Source: an uncultured Mucilaginibacter sp. | GTDB lineage: Bacteria; Bacteroidota; Bacteroidia; Sphingobacteriales; Sphingobacteriaceae | NCBI GenBank assembly: GCA_903864275.1 | Contig: CAIPFE010000040.1 | Location: 1-64,000, forward strand | Direction of reading: 5' to 3' | Length of the DNA: 64,000 bases | Part shown: in pieces, positions 30,254-39,142 of the stretch | Position numbering within the stretch: position 1 is the stretch's first letter | How the letters are laid out: each line of letters opens with the position of its first letter | Made by a program: the position numbers and the translations under genes | The notes under the pieces: model-generated | Told to the model about the DNA's origin: nothing | The model's database searches: none | What the model saw: only the letters and a program-made list of their open reading frames with translations

Positions 30254-31564
30254 TTAGCCGTCGCCTTCTGGCGAATGACCTTCCGGCACAGCTTCCTGTA
30301 CAAAGCGCCTGATAATAAGCCGCGCGCCGCCGTTATAGGTAAGGTAGCTCAATGTCCAGTTGATAAAAACAACGATCTTGTTTCTGAAGCCCAGCAGTGA
30401 CACCAGGTGCACAAACATCCATATCAGCCAGGCAAAAAATCCCTGGAACTTTAATTTTCCGAGGTCGGCTACTGCTTTATTGCGGCCTATGGTGGCTAAT
30501 GACCCTTTATCAAAATATTTGAATGGCTCCGTTGGTTCCCCATTTATGAGTTGCATAAGCGTTTTAGCTATATAATTGCCTTGTTGTATGGCTACCTGTG
30601 CCACACCGGGGTGCCCTTTGGGCGTGTCCCTGGTGATCATGGCGGCTACATCGCCGATAGCAAAAATATTTGAACTGCCTTCCACGCGGCAAATGCCGTC
30701 AGTCCTGATCCTGTTACCGCGTTCGATAATATCCTTTGATAAACCTTTGGGTACAACGCCCATAACGCCTGCCGACCATATCACATTTTTAGTGCGGATG
30801 CTTTTTCCGTCTTCAAATTTTATTTCATTGCCATCGTAACTTTCCACTTTTTCGCTAACCAATACCTCAACGCCCAATCCCTTCAAAAATTCCTTTGCAG
30901 CATGTGAGGCTTGTGCCGACATTGCCCCTAATACTTTTGGCATAAAATCAACCAGGTAAACCTTCATGTGTTCTTTTTGGAGTTCGGGATAATCCCGGGC
31001 AAGGATATGGTTGCGCAATTCGGCCAATGCCCCGGCAAGTTCAACACCCGTAGGGCCGGCGCCAACCAGTACGAAATTAAGATAAGGCTCCCTTTCCTGC
31101 TTCGTGTTTAACAATACGGCCTCCTCTATATTTTGCAATATCAGCGACCGCAGGTTAAGTGCTTCGGGGATTGATTTCATTGGCATGGCAAAATGCTCAA
31201 CATCTTTATTGCCAAAGAAATTGGTGGTTGAGCCGGTGGCGATCACCAGGTAGTCATAAGATATTTCCCCAATAGTTGTATCGACTGTGTTCTTTTCAGG
31301 ATTTACCTTTGTAATTTCAGTATTCCGGAAATGGAAATTTTTTTGACCGGCAAAATTCTTTCTCAACGAAAAAGCGATAGAATCCGCCTCAAGGCTACCG
31401 ATGGCCACCTGGTACAGCAAAGGTTGGAATGTATGGTAATTATGTTTGTCGAGCATCAACACATCCACAGGCATATCTTTTAGCTTCCGTGCAACCTGCA
31501 TGCCGCCAAAGCCGCCGCCAGCAATTACTACCAATGGAAATTTTGATTTATCTTTTGGCTCCAT
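30254..31564 (-). CDS. Type II NADH dehydrogenase (NAD(P)/FAD-dependent oxidoreductase)
   Basis: LVVIAGGGFGGMQVARKL; LVGAGPTGVELAGALAELRNHIL; IFAIGDVAAM. Confidence 0.93.
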   Translation of the reverse strand: MEPKDKSKFPLVVIAGGGFGGMQVARKLKDMPVDVLMLDKHNYHTFQPLLYQVAIGSLEADSIAFSLRKNFAGQKNFHFRNTEITKVNPEKNTVDTTIGEISYDYLVIATGSTTNFFGNKDVEHFAMPMKSIPEALNLRSLILQNIEEAVLLNTKQEREPYLNFVLVGAGPTGVELAGALAELRNHILARDYPELQKEHMKVYLVDFMPKVLGAMSAQASHAAKEFLKGLGVEVLVSEKVESYDGNEIKFEDGKSIRTKNVIWSAGVMGVVPKGLSKDIIERGNRIRTDGICRVEGSSNIFAIGDVAAMITRDTPKGHPGVAQVAIQQGNYIAKTLMQLINGEPTEPFKYFDKGSLATIGRNKAVADLGKLKFQGFFAWLIWMFVHLVSLLGFRNKIVVFINWTLSYLTYNGGARLIIRRFVQEAVPEGHSPEGDG

Positions 31565-31595
31565 AAAGCATATCGTGTTATGTAATTAAAACAAA

Positions 31596-31624
31596 AAAGG
31601 CCCCAAATGTTCTTTGGGGCCTTT
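31596..31624 (-). terminator. Terminator of secDF
   Basis: AAAGGCCCCAAA-tgttc-TTTGGGGCCTTT, U tract in minus sense. Confidence 0.8.
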
Positions 31625-31642
31625 CAATAAGTTTTGGGTTTT

Positions 31643-34624
31643 CTACCTCAAATCTTTTTTCCCAAAGTCGATAATTACCGGCGTCGCTATACAGATGGAT
31701 GAATATGTTCCGAAACATACCCCGATAAGCAAGGCGAATGAGAACCCGCGGATCACATCGCCGCCGAAAATAAACAGTACCAGCAATATCAACAATACCG
31801 TTAAGGCGGTAATAATGGTACGGCTTAAGGTGTTGTTAATGGCATCGTTGATAACGGTTTTAGGGTCGTCGGTTTTAGCATGATGAAGATTAAGGAATTC
31901 GCGGATACGGTCGAACACCACAACGGTATCGTTAATGGAATAACCTATTACCGTTAATATTGCTGCAATAAACGACTGGTCGATATCAAGCGAAAATGGC
32001 AGTACATCTTTGAACAGCGAGAAAAATGACAGCACCATCAGGGCGTCATGCGCGGTGGCAAACATCGCACCCAAACTAAACTGCCATTTACGGAAGCGGA
32101 TAAGGATGTATGTGGAAATAATGATGATGGCGAATATTACCGTTAACCACGCCGATTTTTTCAGCCCGTTGGCTATAGTAGGGTTAACTTTTTGGGTACC
32201 TAATATATTAGCTTTTGTAATATGAGTTTGCGGGGTTGAGTCCAGCGCCTTTATAAGTGCGTCCTCTACCCTTGCATCAGCATTTGCCGCATTGTCATCA
32301 ATTAAATATTTGGTTGTTATGCTTAATTTATCCGTCCCAAAGGTCTTGATCTCATTACCCGAACCGAAATTTTTCTCGATTATCTTCCGCACATCTTCTA
32401 CACCAACGCTTTTATTATCGAATTTGATGGTGTAAGTGCGGCCTCCGACAAAGTCGACGCCATAATTAAATCCCTGGGTAGCCATTGATATCGCGCCGGC
32501 TAAGATAAACGCGCTCGAGAATATGTAATATTTAAAACGGTTTTTTACGAAAGCGTAATTGGCATTTTTAAAGGTATGCGAGCTCCATGGATTGGAGAAC
32601 TTGATATCCCATCCTTTTTCAAGCATATATTCAAATATCAGCCTTGAGATCAGTAATGAACAGAATAATGAAGTGATGATACCAATCATTAAAGTAATGG
32701 CAAATCCCTGGATGGGGCCGGTACCAAAAACATAAAGTATCAAACCCGTGAGGAACGTACTTATGTTTGAATCGAGAATGGATGACAGCGCATGTTTAAA
32801 ACCATCGTTTACCGATATCCGGATAGACTTTCCAAGCGCGAGCTCTTCACGCACACGTTCATAGATCAGTACGTTCGCATCTACAGATATACCCAGCGTA
32901 AGCACTATACCTGCAACTCCAGGCATGGTTAACACGGCGCCCAGGCTGGTTAAAACGCCCATCAGGAAGAAAATGTTTATAATCACCGCAACAACGGCAA
33001 CGGTACCTGCACGGTTATAATAGGCTATCATAAATACCAACACCACCAGCAAACCAACAAGACTTGATAACAAACCTGCATTAATGGCTTGCTGCCCCAA
33101 CGAAGGGCCGACAACCGCTTCAGCAATGATATGTGCAGGTGCAGGTAAACGGCCTGCCTTTAAAACGTTTGCTAAATCCTTAGCCTCTTCTGTAGTAAAA
33201 TTGCCCGAAATGGAGGAGACACCACCTGAAATAGTATTTTCAACAACGGGTGCTGAATAAACATTATCATCCAGAACAATCGCGATAGACTGCTTATTAT
33301 TCGGATCTGCCGCTGCTGCCTGGGTTATGCTGGCCCATTTTTCCGCGCCGTCCGAATTCATCACCATGATCACTTCAGCGCCGCCTTTTTGGTCAACATC
33401 ATTATGAGCGTCGATCACAACGTCGCCCGACAACACCGGGCCATTTTCAGCGCCGACACGCTTTATTGCGAACAGGTCAAAAGTTTTTGTTTTTGGCGCC
33501 GGTTTTACTGACCACAAAAATTTCATACTCTGTGGGATGGTCGCCTTCACATCCGCGCCGCGCAGGTATTTATTAACCTTAGCGGTATCCTTTACGTCAG
33601 CATGGCCTACAATCGGCCCGGGGGCTAATTGAAGCTGGCCATTCTGGCCCTGGTACATCATCGGCTGCAGTATATTGAATAATGGGTACTGGTCGTTTGA
33701 TTTTGTTTTGGCAGCCAATGACGAGGTATCTTTTGCTGTACTTTTTTGAACCTTGTTCAAGAGAGACAGGCTGCTTTTGGCAGCTGCTGTATCTTTAGCC
33801 GGTATTGCGGCTTTGGCAATAGTTTTTGCAGTATCTTTCGATGCCTTTGACGCCTTGACCTTTGCAGCAATTAAACTATTTATATTTGCCAGTAACTGGT
33901 ACGCTTGTTGATTATCGTAGGTTTGATAAAATTCCAGTTTTGCTGTGCCTGATAAAAGTTTACGTACGCGGTCAGGTTCTTTAACGCCGGGCAGCTCAAT
34001 TAGCACGCGGTCGGTTCCTTTCTGCAGCTGGATATTGGCGTTTGAAACACCAAATTTGTCAATACGGGTGTTCAGGATGGTATATGACTGTTTTACGGCT
34101 GCGCTGGCCTGGTCTTTCAGGTAAGTTTCAACCTCGGCGTTGGTAGCATTAAATTTAAGATGGTCCTGGTTATCCTTGGTTGAGAAGATAGCAGCTAACT
34201 TTCCGTTAGGATTAAGCTTTTCATATTCCTCGATAAACAGGGTAATAAAATCCGACTGGCTTGTTTTAGTATCAGCCTGGGCATTGTTCAGCGCCTGGTT
34301 AAAAACCACATCAGCATTATTATTTGACAATTTTTTAACCAGCTCGTTTAATGAGATCTGCATGGTCACGCTCATGCCGCCTTCAAGGTCCAAACCAAGG
34401 GCAAGTTCCCGTTGTTTAACGTATTGGTAATCGTGTTTTAATATCGGGTATACCGGCTGTGTTGAAATTGAATCCAGATAAGCCTTTTCTTTGGTTGTAT
34501 CTCCCTTGGCATAAGCCCGTGCATTATTTTCAACTTTATGGGCCACCCATGTAAATGATAGCTGGTACAAACATACGACAGCCAGTAATATGGCGAAAAA
34601 TTTAACTACCCCTTTACCTTGCAT
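31643..34624 (-). CDS. secDF: Fused protein translocase subunit SecDF
   Basis: SecD-type LGLDLEGGMSVTMQI; SecF-type FNYGVDFVGGRTYTIKF; single 993-aa ORF. Confidence 0.96.
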   Translation of the reverse strand: MQGKGVVKFFAILLAVVCLYQLSFTWVAHKVENNARAYAKGDTTKEKAYLDSISTQPVYPILKHDYQYVKQRELALGLDLEGGMSVTMQISLNELVKKLSNNNADVVFNQALNNAQADTKTSQSDFITLFIEEYEKLNPNGKLAAIFSTKDNQDHLKFNATNAEVETYLKDQASAAVKQSYTILNTRIDKFGVSNANIQLQKGTDRVLIELPGVKEPDRVRKLLSGTAKLEFYQTYDNQQAYQLLANINSLIAAKVKASKASKDTAKTIAKAAIPAKDTAAAKSSLSLLNKVQKSTAKDTSSLAAKTKSNDQYPLFNILQPMMYQGQNGQLQLAPGPIVGHADVKDTAKVNKYLRGADVKATIPQSMKFLWSVKPAPKTKTFDLFAIKRVGAENGPVLSGDVVIDAHNDVDQKGGAEVIMVMNSDGAEKWASITQAAAADPNNKQSIAIVLDDNVYSAPVVENTISGGVSSISGNFTTEEAKDLANVLKAGRLPAPAHIIAEAVVGPSLGQQAINAGLLSSLVGLLVVLVFMIAYYNRAGTVAVVAVIINIFFLMGVLTSLGAVLTMPGVAGIVLTLGISVDANVLIYERVREELALGKSIRISVNDGFKHALSSILDSNISTFLTGLILYVFGTGPIQGFAITLMIGIITSLFCSLLISRLIFEYMLEKGWDIKFSNPWSSHTFKNANYAFVKNRFKYYIFSSAFILAGAISMATQGFNYGVDFVGGRTYTIKFDNKSVGVEDVRKIIEKNFGSGNEIKTFGTDKLSITTKYLIDDNAANADARVEDALIKALDSTPQTHITKANILGTQKVNPTIANGLKKSAWLTVIFAIIIISTYILIRFRKWQFSLGAMFATAHDALMVLSFFSLFKDVLPFSLDIDQSFIAAILTVIGYSINDTVVVFDRIREFLNLHHAKTDDPKTVINDAINNTLSRTIITALTVLLILLVLFIFGGDVIRGFSFALLIGVCFGTYSSICIATPVIIDFGKKDLR

Positions 34625-34727
34625 TGTGAATTATATATGTAATTAATTAGTTTATAAGCTTTTTAAATAAGACGGCAAATCTAATAAAATTTCCTAAGCA
34701 TGAAATTTTTAATTTAAAACAGTTTTT

Positions 34728-34886
34728 AAGGTGAAAGGCCAAAGGTGAAGGGTAAAAGGTTTCCGCCGTAACTATTTGAATTTCAAAACAGATTTTTAAA
34801 TATATAACAAGAATTTTTTCCTTTGTACAGATGATAAACCGTGCGTTTTTAACCTTTTACTTTTCGCCTTTAACCTTTTACCTTTC
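34728..34886. repeat. Heptameric word array with inverted arms (AGGTGAA/AGGTAAA class)
   Basis: AGGTGAA AGGCCAA AGGTGAA GGGTAAA AGGT ... CTTTTAC TTTTCGC CTTTAAC CTTTTAC CTTTCCC. Confidence 0.9.
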
Positions 34887-35369
34887 CCTGTACCTCTCCA
34901 AAGTAACAAAAGAATAAGGCAAGGAATTTTTCTCATCAGGCTGATGGTCTTCCCGGAAAACTTCTTGCCATTCCTGCTTGCTTATTTCCGGGAAAAAGCT
35001 GTCGCCCTCAAATTGTTTGTGAACGATGGTGAGGTAGATGCGGTTGGTTAAGGGCAGCGCCAGCTTGTAAATTTCGGCGCCGCCAACTATAAATACTTCT
35101 TCTTCGCCTACGCACAAAGCCAAAGCGGCTTCGACAGAATTTACAACTTCACAGCCGGCAATGGTAATAGCCTGCCGGGTAATTATGATGTTTCGGCGTT
35201 TAGGCAGCGGCTTGCCAACGGAGTCGAAGGTTTTGCGGCCCATGATAACCGTATGGCCTGTCGTGATATCTTTAAAATGCTTTAAATCATTGGGAAGGTA
35301 CCAAAGCAACTGGTTGTCTTTGCCTATTACATGGTTTTCGGATATGGCTACTACGGCGGTGACGATCAT
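34878..35369 (-). CDS. folA: Dihydrofolate reductase
   Basis: MIVTAVVAISENHVIGKDNQLLWYLPNDLKHFKDITTGHTVIMGRKTFDS. Confidence 0.97.
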   Translation of the reverse strand: MIVTAVVAISENHVIGKDNQLLWYLPNDLKHFKDITTGHTVIMGRKTFDSVGKPLPKRRNIIITRQAITIAGCEVVNSVEAALALCVGEEEVFIVGGAEIYKLALPLTNRIYLTIVHKQFEGDSFFPEISKQEWQEVFREDHQPDEKNSLPYSFVTLERYRER

Positions 35370-35569
35370 AGTTCAGTGTCGTATTGGGCAAGCCTTCTGA
35401 ATAACTCGCCGTCCTCCTGCAAAATCTGGCTAAAAGATCGTTGTCTGCGAATTTCATCAGTCGAATCAACTTTTAGCCGCTTCAAAACAACTAAAATTTC
35501 CGGCAATATGCTTTCTGGTAGTTGATCAATTTCCTTTACTATTTCTGATTTTATCTCTGCTAACGTCAT
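35366..35569 (-). CDS. Small hypothetical protein, DUF2281/antitoxin-like
   Basis: MTLAEIKSEIVKEIDQLPESILPEILVVLKRLKVD; overlaps folA start by 4 nt. Confidence 0.55.
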   Translation of the reverse strand: MTLAEIKSEIVKEIDQLPESILPEILVVLKRLKVDSTDEIRRQRSFSQILQEDGELFRRLAQYDTEL

Positions 35570-35608
35570 GTACAAAAATACTAATTTCTTAATAAACAAA
35601 TGAATCGA

Positions 35609-36436
35609 TCAAACCGCAACACTTGCCTTTATATGTGGCCACGGATCATAATTTTCCAGAGTAAAATCCTCAAACTTAAACCCAAAAATATCTTTTACAT
35701 CCGGGTTTATTTTCATAGTTGGCAAAGGCCTGGGTTCACGACTTAGCTGGAGTGCGGCCTGTTCCAAATGGTTGTTGTATAAATGCGCATCGCCGAAAGT
35801 ATGTATAAAGTCGCCGTAATCAAGGTCGCATACCTGGGCCATCATCATTGTTAATAGCGCATACGATGCTATATTAAAAGGTACCCCCAAAAATATATCC
35901 GCGCTGCGCTGGTACAGCTGACACGACAACTTGCCTTTTTGCTCCCCCTTTAGGGGGCCGGGGGGCGCGGGTTCCACATAAAACTGGAATAAGCAATGGC
36001 AGGGTGGCAGCGCCATCCGGTTGACATCAGCCACGTTCCACGCCGACACGATCATACGGCGCGAATCGGGATTGGTTTTTATTTGGTTTACCACCTGGCT
36101 CACCTGGTCAATATGCCCGCCATCGGGTGTCGGCCACGAGCGCCATTGATAACCATAAACGGGGCCCAGGTTTCCTTCGGCATTGGCCCACTCATCCCAT
36201 ATACGCACGCCATTGTCTTTAAGATATTTGATATTGGTATCGCCACTTAAAAACCATATCAACTCGTGTATGATGGATTTTAGATGCAATTTTTTGGTGG
36301 TGGCCATAGGGAAACCATCCTGCAGGTTAAAGCGCATCTGGTAGCCAAAAACGCTCAGCGTGCCGGTGCCGGTGCGGTCGTGCTTTTGCGCGCCGGTTTC
36401 CATTACATGGGCCATCAGGTCGAGATATTGTTTCAT
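35609..36436 (-). CDS. thyA: Thymidylate synthase
   Basis: [81 protein letters not shown]. Confidence 0.97.
   Translation of the reverse strand: MKQYLDLMAHVMETGAQKHDRTGTGTLSVFGYQMRFNLQDGFPMATTKKLHLKSIIHELIWFLSGDTNIKYLKDNGVRIWDEWANAEGNLGPVYGYQWRSWPTPDGGHIDQVSQVVNQIKTNPDSRRMIVSAWNVADVNRMALPPCHCLFQFYVEPAPPGPLKGEQKGKLSCQLYQRSADIFLGVPFNIASYALLTMMMAQVCDLDYGDFIHTFGDAHLYNNHLEQAALQLSREPRPLPTMKINPDVKDIFGFKFEDFTLENYDPWPHIKASVAV
35936..35972. repeat. GC-rich palindromic element inside thyA
   Basis: ttttgctccccctttagggggccggggggcgcggg; encodes [14 protein letters not shown] between FQFYV and KLSCQ. Confidence 0.75.
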
Positions 36437-36484
36437 TGGTGGTTGTAAATGTTGAAGATGTTGTAATAAGTTGTAAATGTTGTT
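36436..36484. repeat. Nonameric word array (GTTGTAAAT class) upstream of thyA
   Basis: GTTGTAAAT GTTGAAGAT GTTGTAATA AGTTGTAAAT GTTG. Confidence 0.7.
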
Positions 36485-36628
36485 TTCTAACTCTTTGAAC
36501 TTTTTACAACAATTTTTACCTTATATAAAATGCAAATAAAAATAATCTATTTTTGGTATCCTACGGTTGTGTAAAAATACAGGGCATTGTTAGTCGTTTT
36601 AACCGTACCCCCCCCCCAATATTTTAGA

Positions 36629-36825
36629 ATGGAAAATTAATTATATATCCTGTGAACAAAGAGCAATTGACAGCTTTAAAAGTATTTATGAGGGCAATGA
36701 AAGTGGATTTTAAAGTTAAAAAAAGCCCTTATAATGCTGAATTTGTTGCTAAGATTTAACAAAGCCGACGGGAGATTAAACAAGGTAAGGGCGTAAGCAT
36801 TAACGTGGGAGATTTGTGGGATTAG
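36629..36825 (+). pseudogene. Degenerate DUF2683-like antitoxin gene (frameshift plus nonsense)
   Basis: Conceptual ME(K)LIIYPVNKEQLTALKVFMRAMKVDFKVKKSPYNAEFVAKI*QSRREIKQGKGVSINVGDLWD; 1-nt A-run deletion near the start, TAA at 36757-36759. Confidence 0.7.
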
Positions 36826-37364
36826 ATATGACTGTACACAACTTTTACCTTGCAACCTAAGCGATCTTCAAATTCTTTTAGCACTTCATCTTTGAAACTT
36901 GGCCAGTTCCAAAATGTAAAACCAAGATTGCTAAACCCCCAAATGGGGTCAATAACGAAATTATTCAAATCACTTTCTCTTTTGCAAACCGGACAGATGA
37001 ACATTGAGTTGCCTGTGTTGAAATATTCATCAAGAAAACTCCAACCGTCAGATATTATATCTTCATTACATTTAGGGCAGATAAAAGAGTCCATTCCATT
37101 TTGGCCCGTATCATAAATTTGTCGTTCAACAATAACATCTAGCCCATTTGTCATAAGTCTAAAAGGTAAATACTCAACTTCATCAGTTAAATTTTTGGCA
37201 CCAGAATCAATTGGGTATCCAAGGTCAGAACCAAGTACACAATCAGTTTGACTAGATTTCACTGCATGAACATTTACGAGCCAATCAATGATTAACTTTG
37301 CTTTTTGTTTTCTATTTGGAAAATCACCAATTGATGGAACTATGGATAAACTGGTATCACTCAT
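36822..37364 (-). CDS. Hypothetical protein with two CPxC zinc-ribbon motifs
   Basis: FICPKCNEDIISDGW...FICPVCKRESDLNNF; start revised to MSDTSLS. Confidence 0.6.
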   Translation of the reverse strand: MSDTSLSIVPSIGDFPNRKQKAKLIIDWLVNVHAVKSSQTDCVLGSDLGYPIDSGAKNLTDEVEYLPFRLMTNGLDVIVERQIYDTGQNGMDSFICPKCNEDIISDGWSFLDEYFNTGNSMFICPVCKRESDLNNFVIDPIWGFSNLGFTFWNWPSFKDEVLKEFEDRLGCKVKVVYSHI

Positions 37365-37423
37365 TATGTAAAGAATAAAGTTTTTTACCAAGATAAATTA
37401 ATTTTTTAATATTCTCATTCTCT

Positions 37424-38233
37424 ATGATCATCTTTCCCAACGCAAAAATCAATATAGGCCTTAATGTAATTAACCGCCGCCCGGACGGTTATCATGACCT
37501 GGAAACTGTCTTCTATCCAATAAAAATAAACGACGCGCTGGAGATCATTAAAGCTGACAAATTAAGTTTTGAGTCCACCGGGCTGGAGATTCCGGGCAGG
37601 GTAGAGGATAATCTTTGTATTAAAGGCTATCATTTGCTAAAAAAGGACTTTGATTTGCCGCCGGTAAAAATCCACCTGCATAAACATATCCCGATAGGAG
37701 CGGGGCTTGGCGGGGGATCGGCAGATGCGGCGTTTTTTATCCGATTGGTCGATCAAACCTTTAACCTTGGCCTTACGGACGACCGGATGATTGCCTATGC
37801 CAGGCAATTAGGCTCCGACTGCGCTTTCTTTATCAAAAACGAACCTGTATTCGCTTTTGACAGAGGCGATGAGTTTGAACCCATAAAACTCAACCTTTCC
37901 AATTACAAAATAGTGCTGGTAATGCCGCCGGTACATGTCTCCACCAGCGAAGCTTACAGCGGTGTAAAACCCGCGCTTGTTAAACATTCATTAATGGAAT
38001 TAATTTACCGGCCCGTTGTTGAATGGAAAAATTATATAAAAAATGATTTTGAGGACTCCGTGTTTAAAAACCACCCAGAGATCAGGGGCATTAAAGCAGC
38101 ACTCTACGAAGCCGGCGCAATTTATGCGAGTATGAGTGGGAGCGGGGCTTCTGTTTTTGGGATATTTGATAAGACACCAGATATGGAGGTACTGAGGAAA
38201 GAAAATGAAGTGTTTGTCGATTTACGATTTTAG
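37424..38233 (+). CDS. ispE: 4-diphosphocytidyl-2-C-methyl-D-erythritol kinase
   Basis: PNAKINIGLNVINRRPDGYHDLETVFYPI; IPIGAGLGGGSADAAFFI. Confidence 0.96.
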   Translation: MIIFPNAKINIGLNVINRRPDGYHDLETVFYPIKINDALEIIKADKLSFESTGLEIPGRVEDNLCIKGYHLLKKDFDLPPVKIHLHKHIPIGAGLGGGSADAAFFIRLVDQTFNLGLTDDRMIAYARQLGSDCAFFIKNEPVFAFDRGDEFEPIKLNLSNYKIVLVMPPVHVSTSEAYSGVKPALVKHSLMELIYRPVVEWKNYIKNDFEDSVFKNHPEIRGIKAALYEAGAIYASMSGSGASVFGIFDKTPDMEVLRKENEVFVDLRF

Positions 38234-38340
38234 AATTACGATTTACGAATAAGCTTGTCTGACTTATTAAATCCGAAATCGAAATTCTGAAATCCGAAAT
38301 AAAAAAATTCGTAAATCGTAATTCTAAAATCATAAATCAA
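38222..38340. repeat. Heptameric word arrays, inverted arms (GATTTAC and ATCCGAA classes)
   Basis: GATTTTA GAATTAC GATTTAC GAATAAG; ATCCGAA ATCGAAA TTCTGAA ATCCGAA; then AATTCGTAAATCGTAATTCTAAAATC. Confidence 0.9.
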
Positions 38341-38355
38341 ACGCCGGCATCTTCG

Positions 38356-38769
38356 CTAACTCCCCGCGCTATCCCTTCGGCCCGCCGCTTCCGGCCTGCC
38401 GAACACCGGCGCCGCAAGGTATAAGTTGCCCGCTTCCGAATGGCGTTTGGCGAGTAACGTCGAGGTCTCCGGTGATATGGTGCTCATCGAAATGTGTACG
38501 CCGTTTTTTGGTAGTTTTTCAAGGATGCCATCTTTACCCAAAACGGTTTCTCTCAGTGGTTCATCTTCCGATAGCATAGTGATAACTACCTGCATGCCGT
38601 CTGCCGCTTCGGCCGGCGTTTTGCACCTTGTGATGGATGCCTGGTCAAGTTCATTTGCTTTTGACATAGTGCGGTTGTACACCTTTAGATGATAGCCCGC
38701 GCTAATCAAATTTTTAGCCATATTAAGGCCCATGCTCCCGAGCCCGATAAATCCGATTTTCTTTTCCAT
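38356..38769 (-). pseudogene. Truncated 3-hydroxyisobutyrate dehydrogenase-family protein
   Basis: MEKKIGFIGLGSMGLNMAKNLISAGYHLKVYNRT ... LAAPVFGRPEAA then off-family tail; 137 aa versus about 290 aa typical. Confidence 0.75.
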
Positions 38770-38782
38770 AGTACTTTTTTTA

Positions 38783-38869
38783 GGAGGTTAAAAGTTAAAG
38801 TCGAAAGGTAAAAGGAAACGGCAGTTTCTACTAATCTCCGACCTCGAATCACTAACCCTAATCTCTACC
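38783..38869. repeat. Heptameric word arrays (AAGGTAA class and AATCTCC class) between LapA and truncated dehydrogenase
   Basis: GGTTAAAAGTTAAAGTCGAAAGGTAAAAGG; AATCTCC GACCTCG AATCACT AACCCTA ATCTCTA. Confidence 0.85.
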
Positions 38870-39142
38870 GATATAATCTTTATCCTCGTCACTTAGTGTA
38901 TTGGTCTTGCCTTTATCTATATCGCCGTCATTAAAGTCCCCGCCTAAACGCTTAACCCTTTTGGGGCGACCCACAAGCACGCCTAAAATAAAAGCGATCA
39001 AAGCTGTCGACGCAAGCACCACCAGTTTTGATACGCGGAACGTGGCCCATAAAAAGCTGAAATTAACATTGTCGGTATTCTGCATCAGCACCGCAGTTAA
39101 TATAACTGTGATCAGCACGATGATAATTGTTTTTATGCGCAT
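38858..39142 (-). CDS. LapA/DUF1049-like small membrane protein
   Basis: IILVITVILTAVLMQNTDNVNFSFLWATFRVSKLVVLASTALIAFILGVLVGR-type pattern. Confidence 0.8.
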   Translation of the reverse strand: MRIKTIIIVLITVILTAVLMQNTDNVNFSFLWATFRVSKLVVLASTALIAFILGVLVGRPKRVKRLGGDFNDGDIDKGKTNTLSDEDKDYIGRD

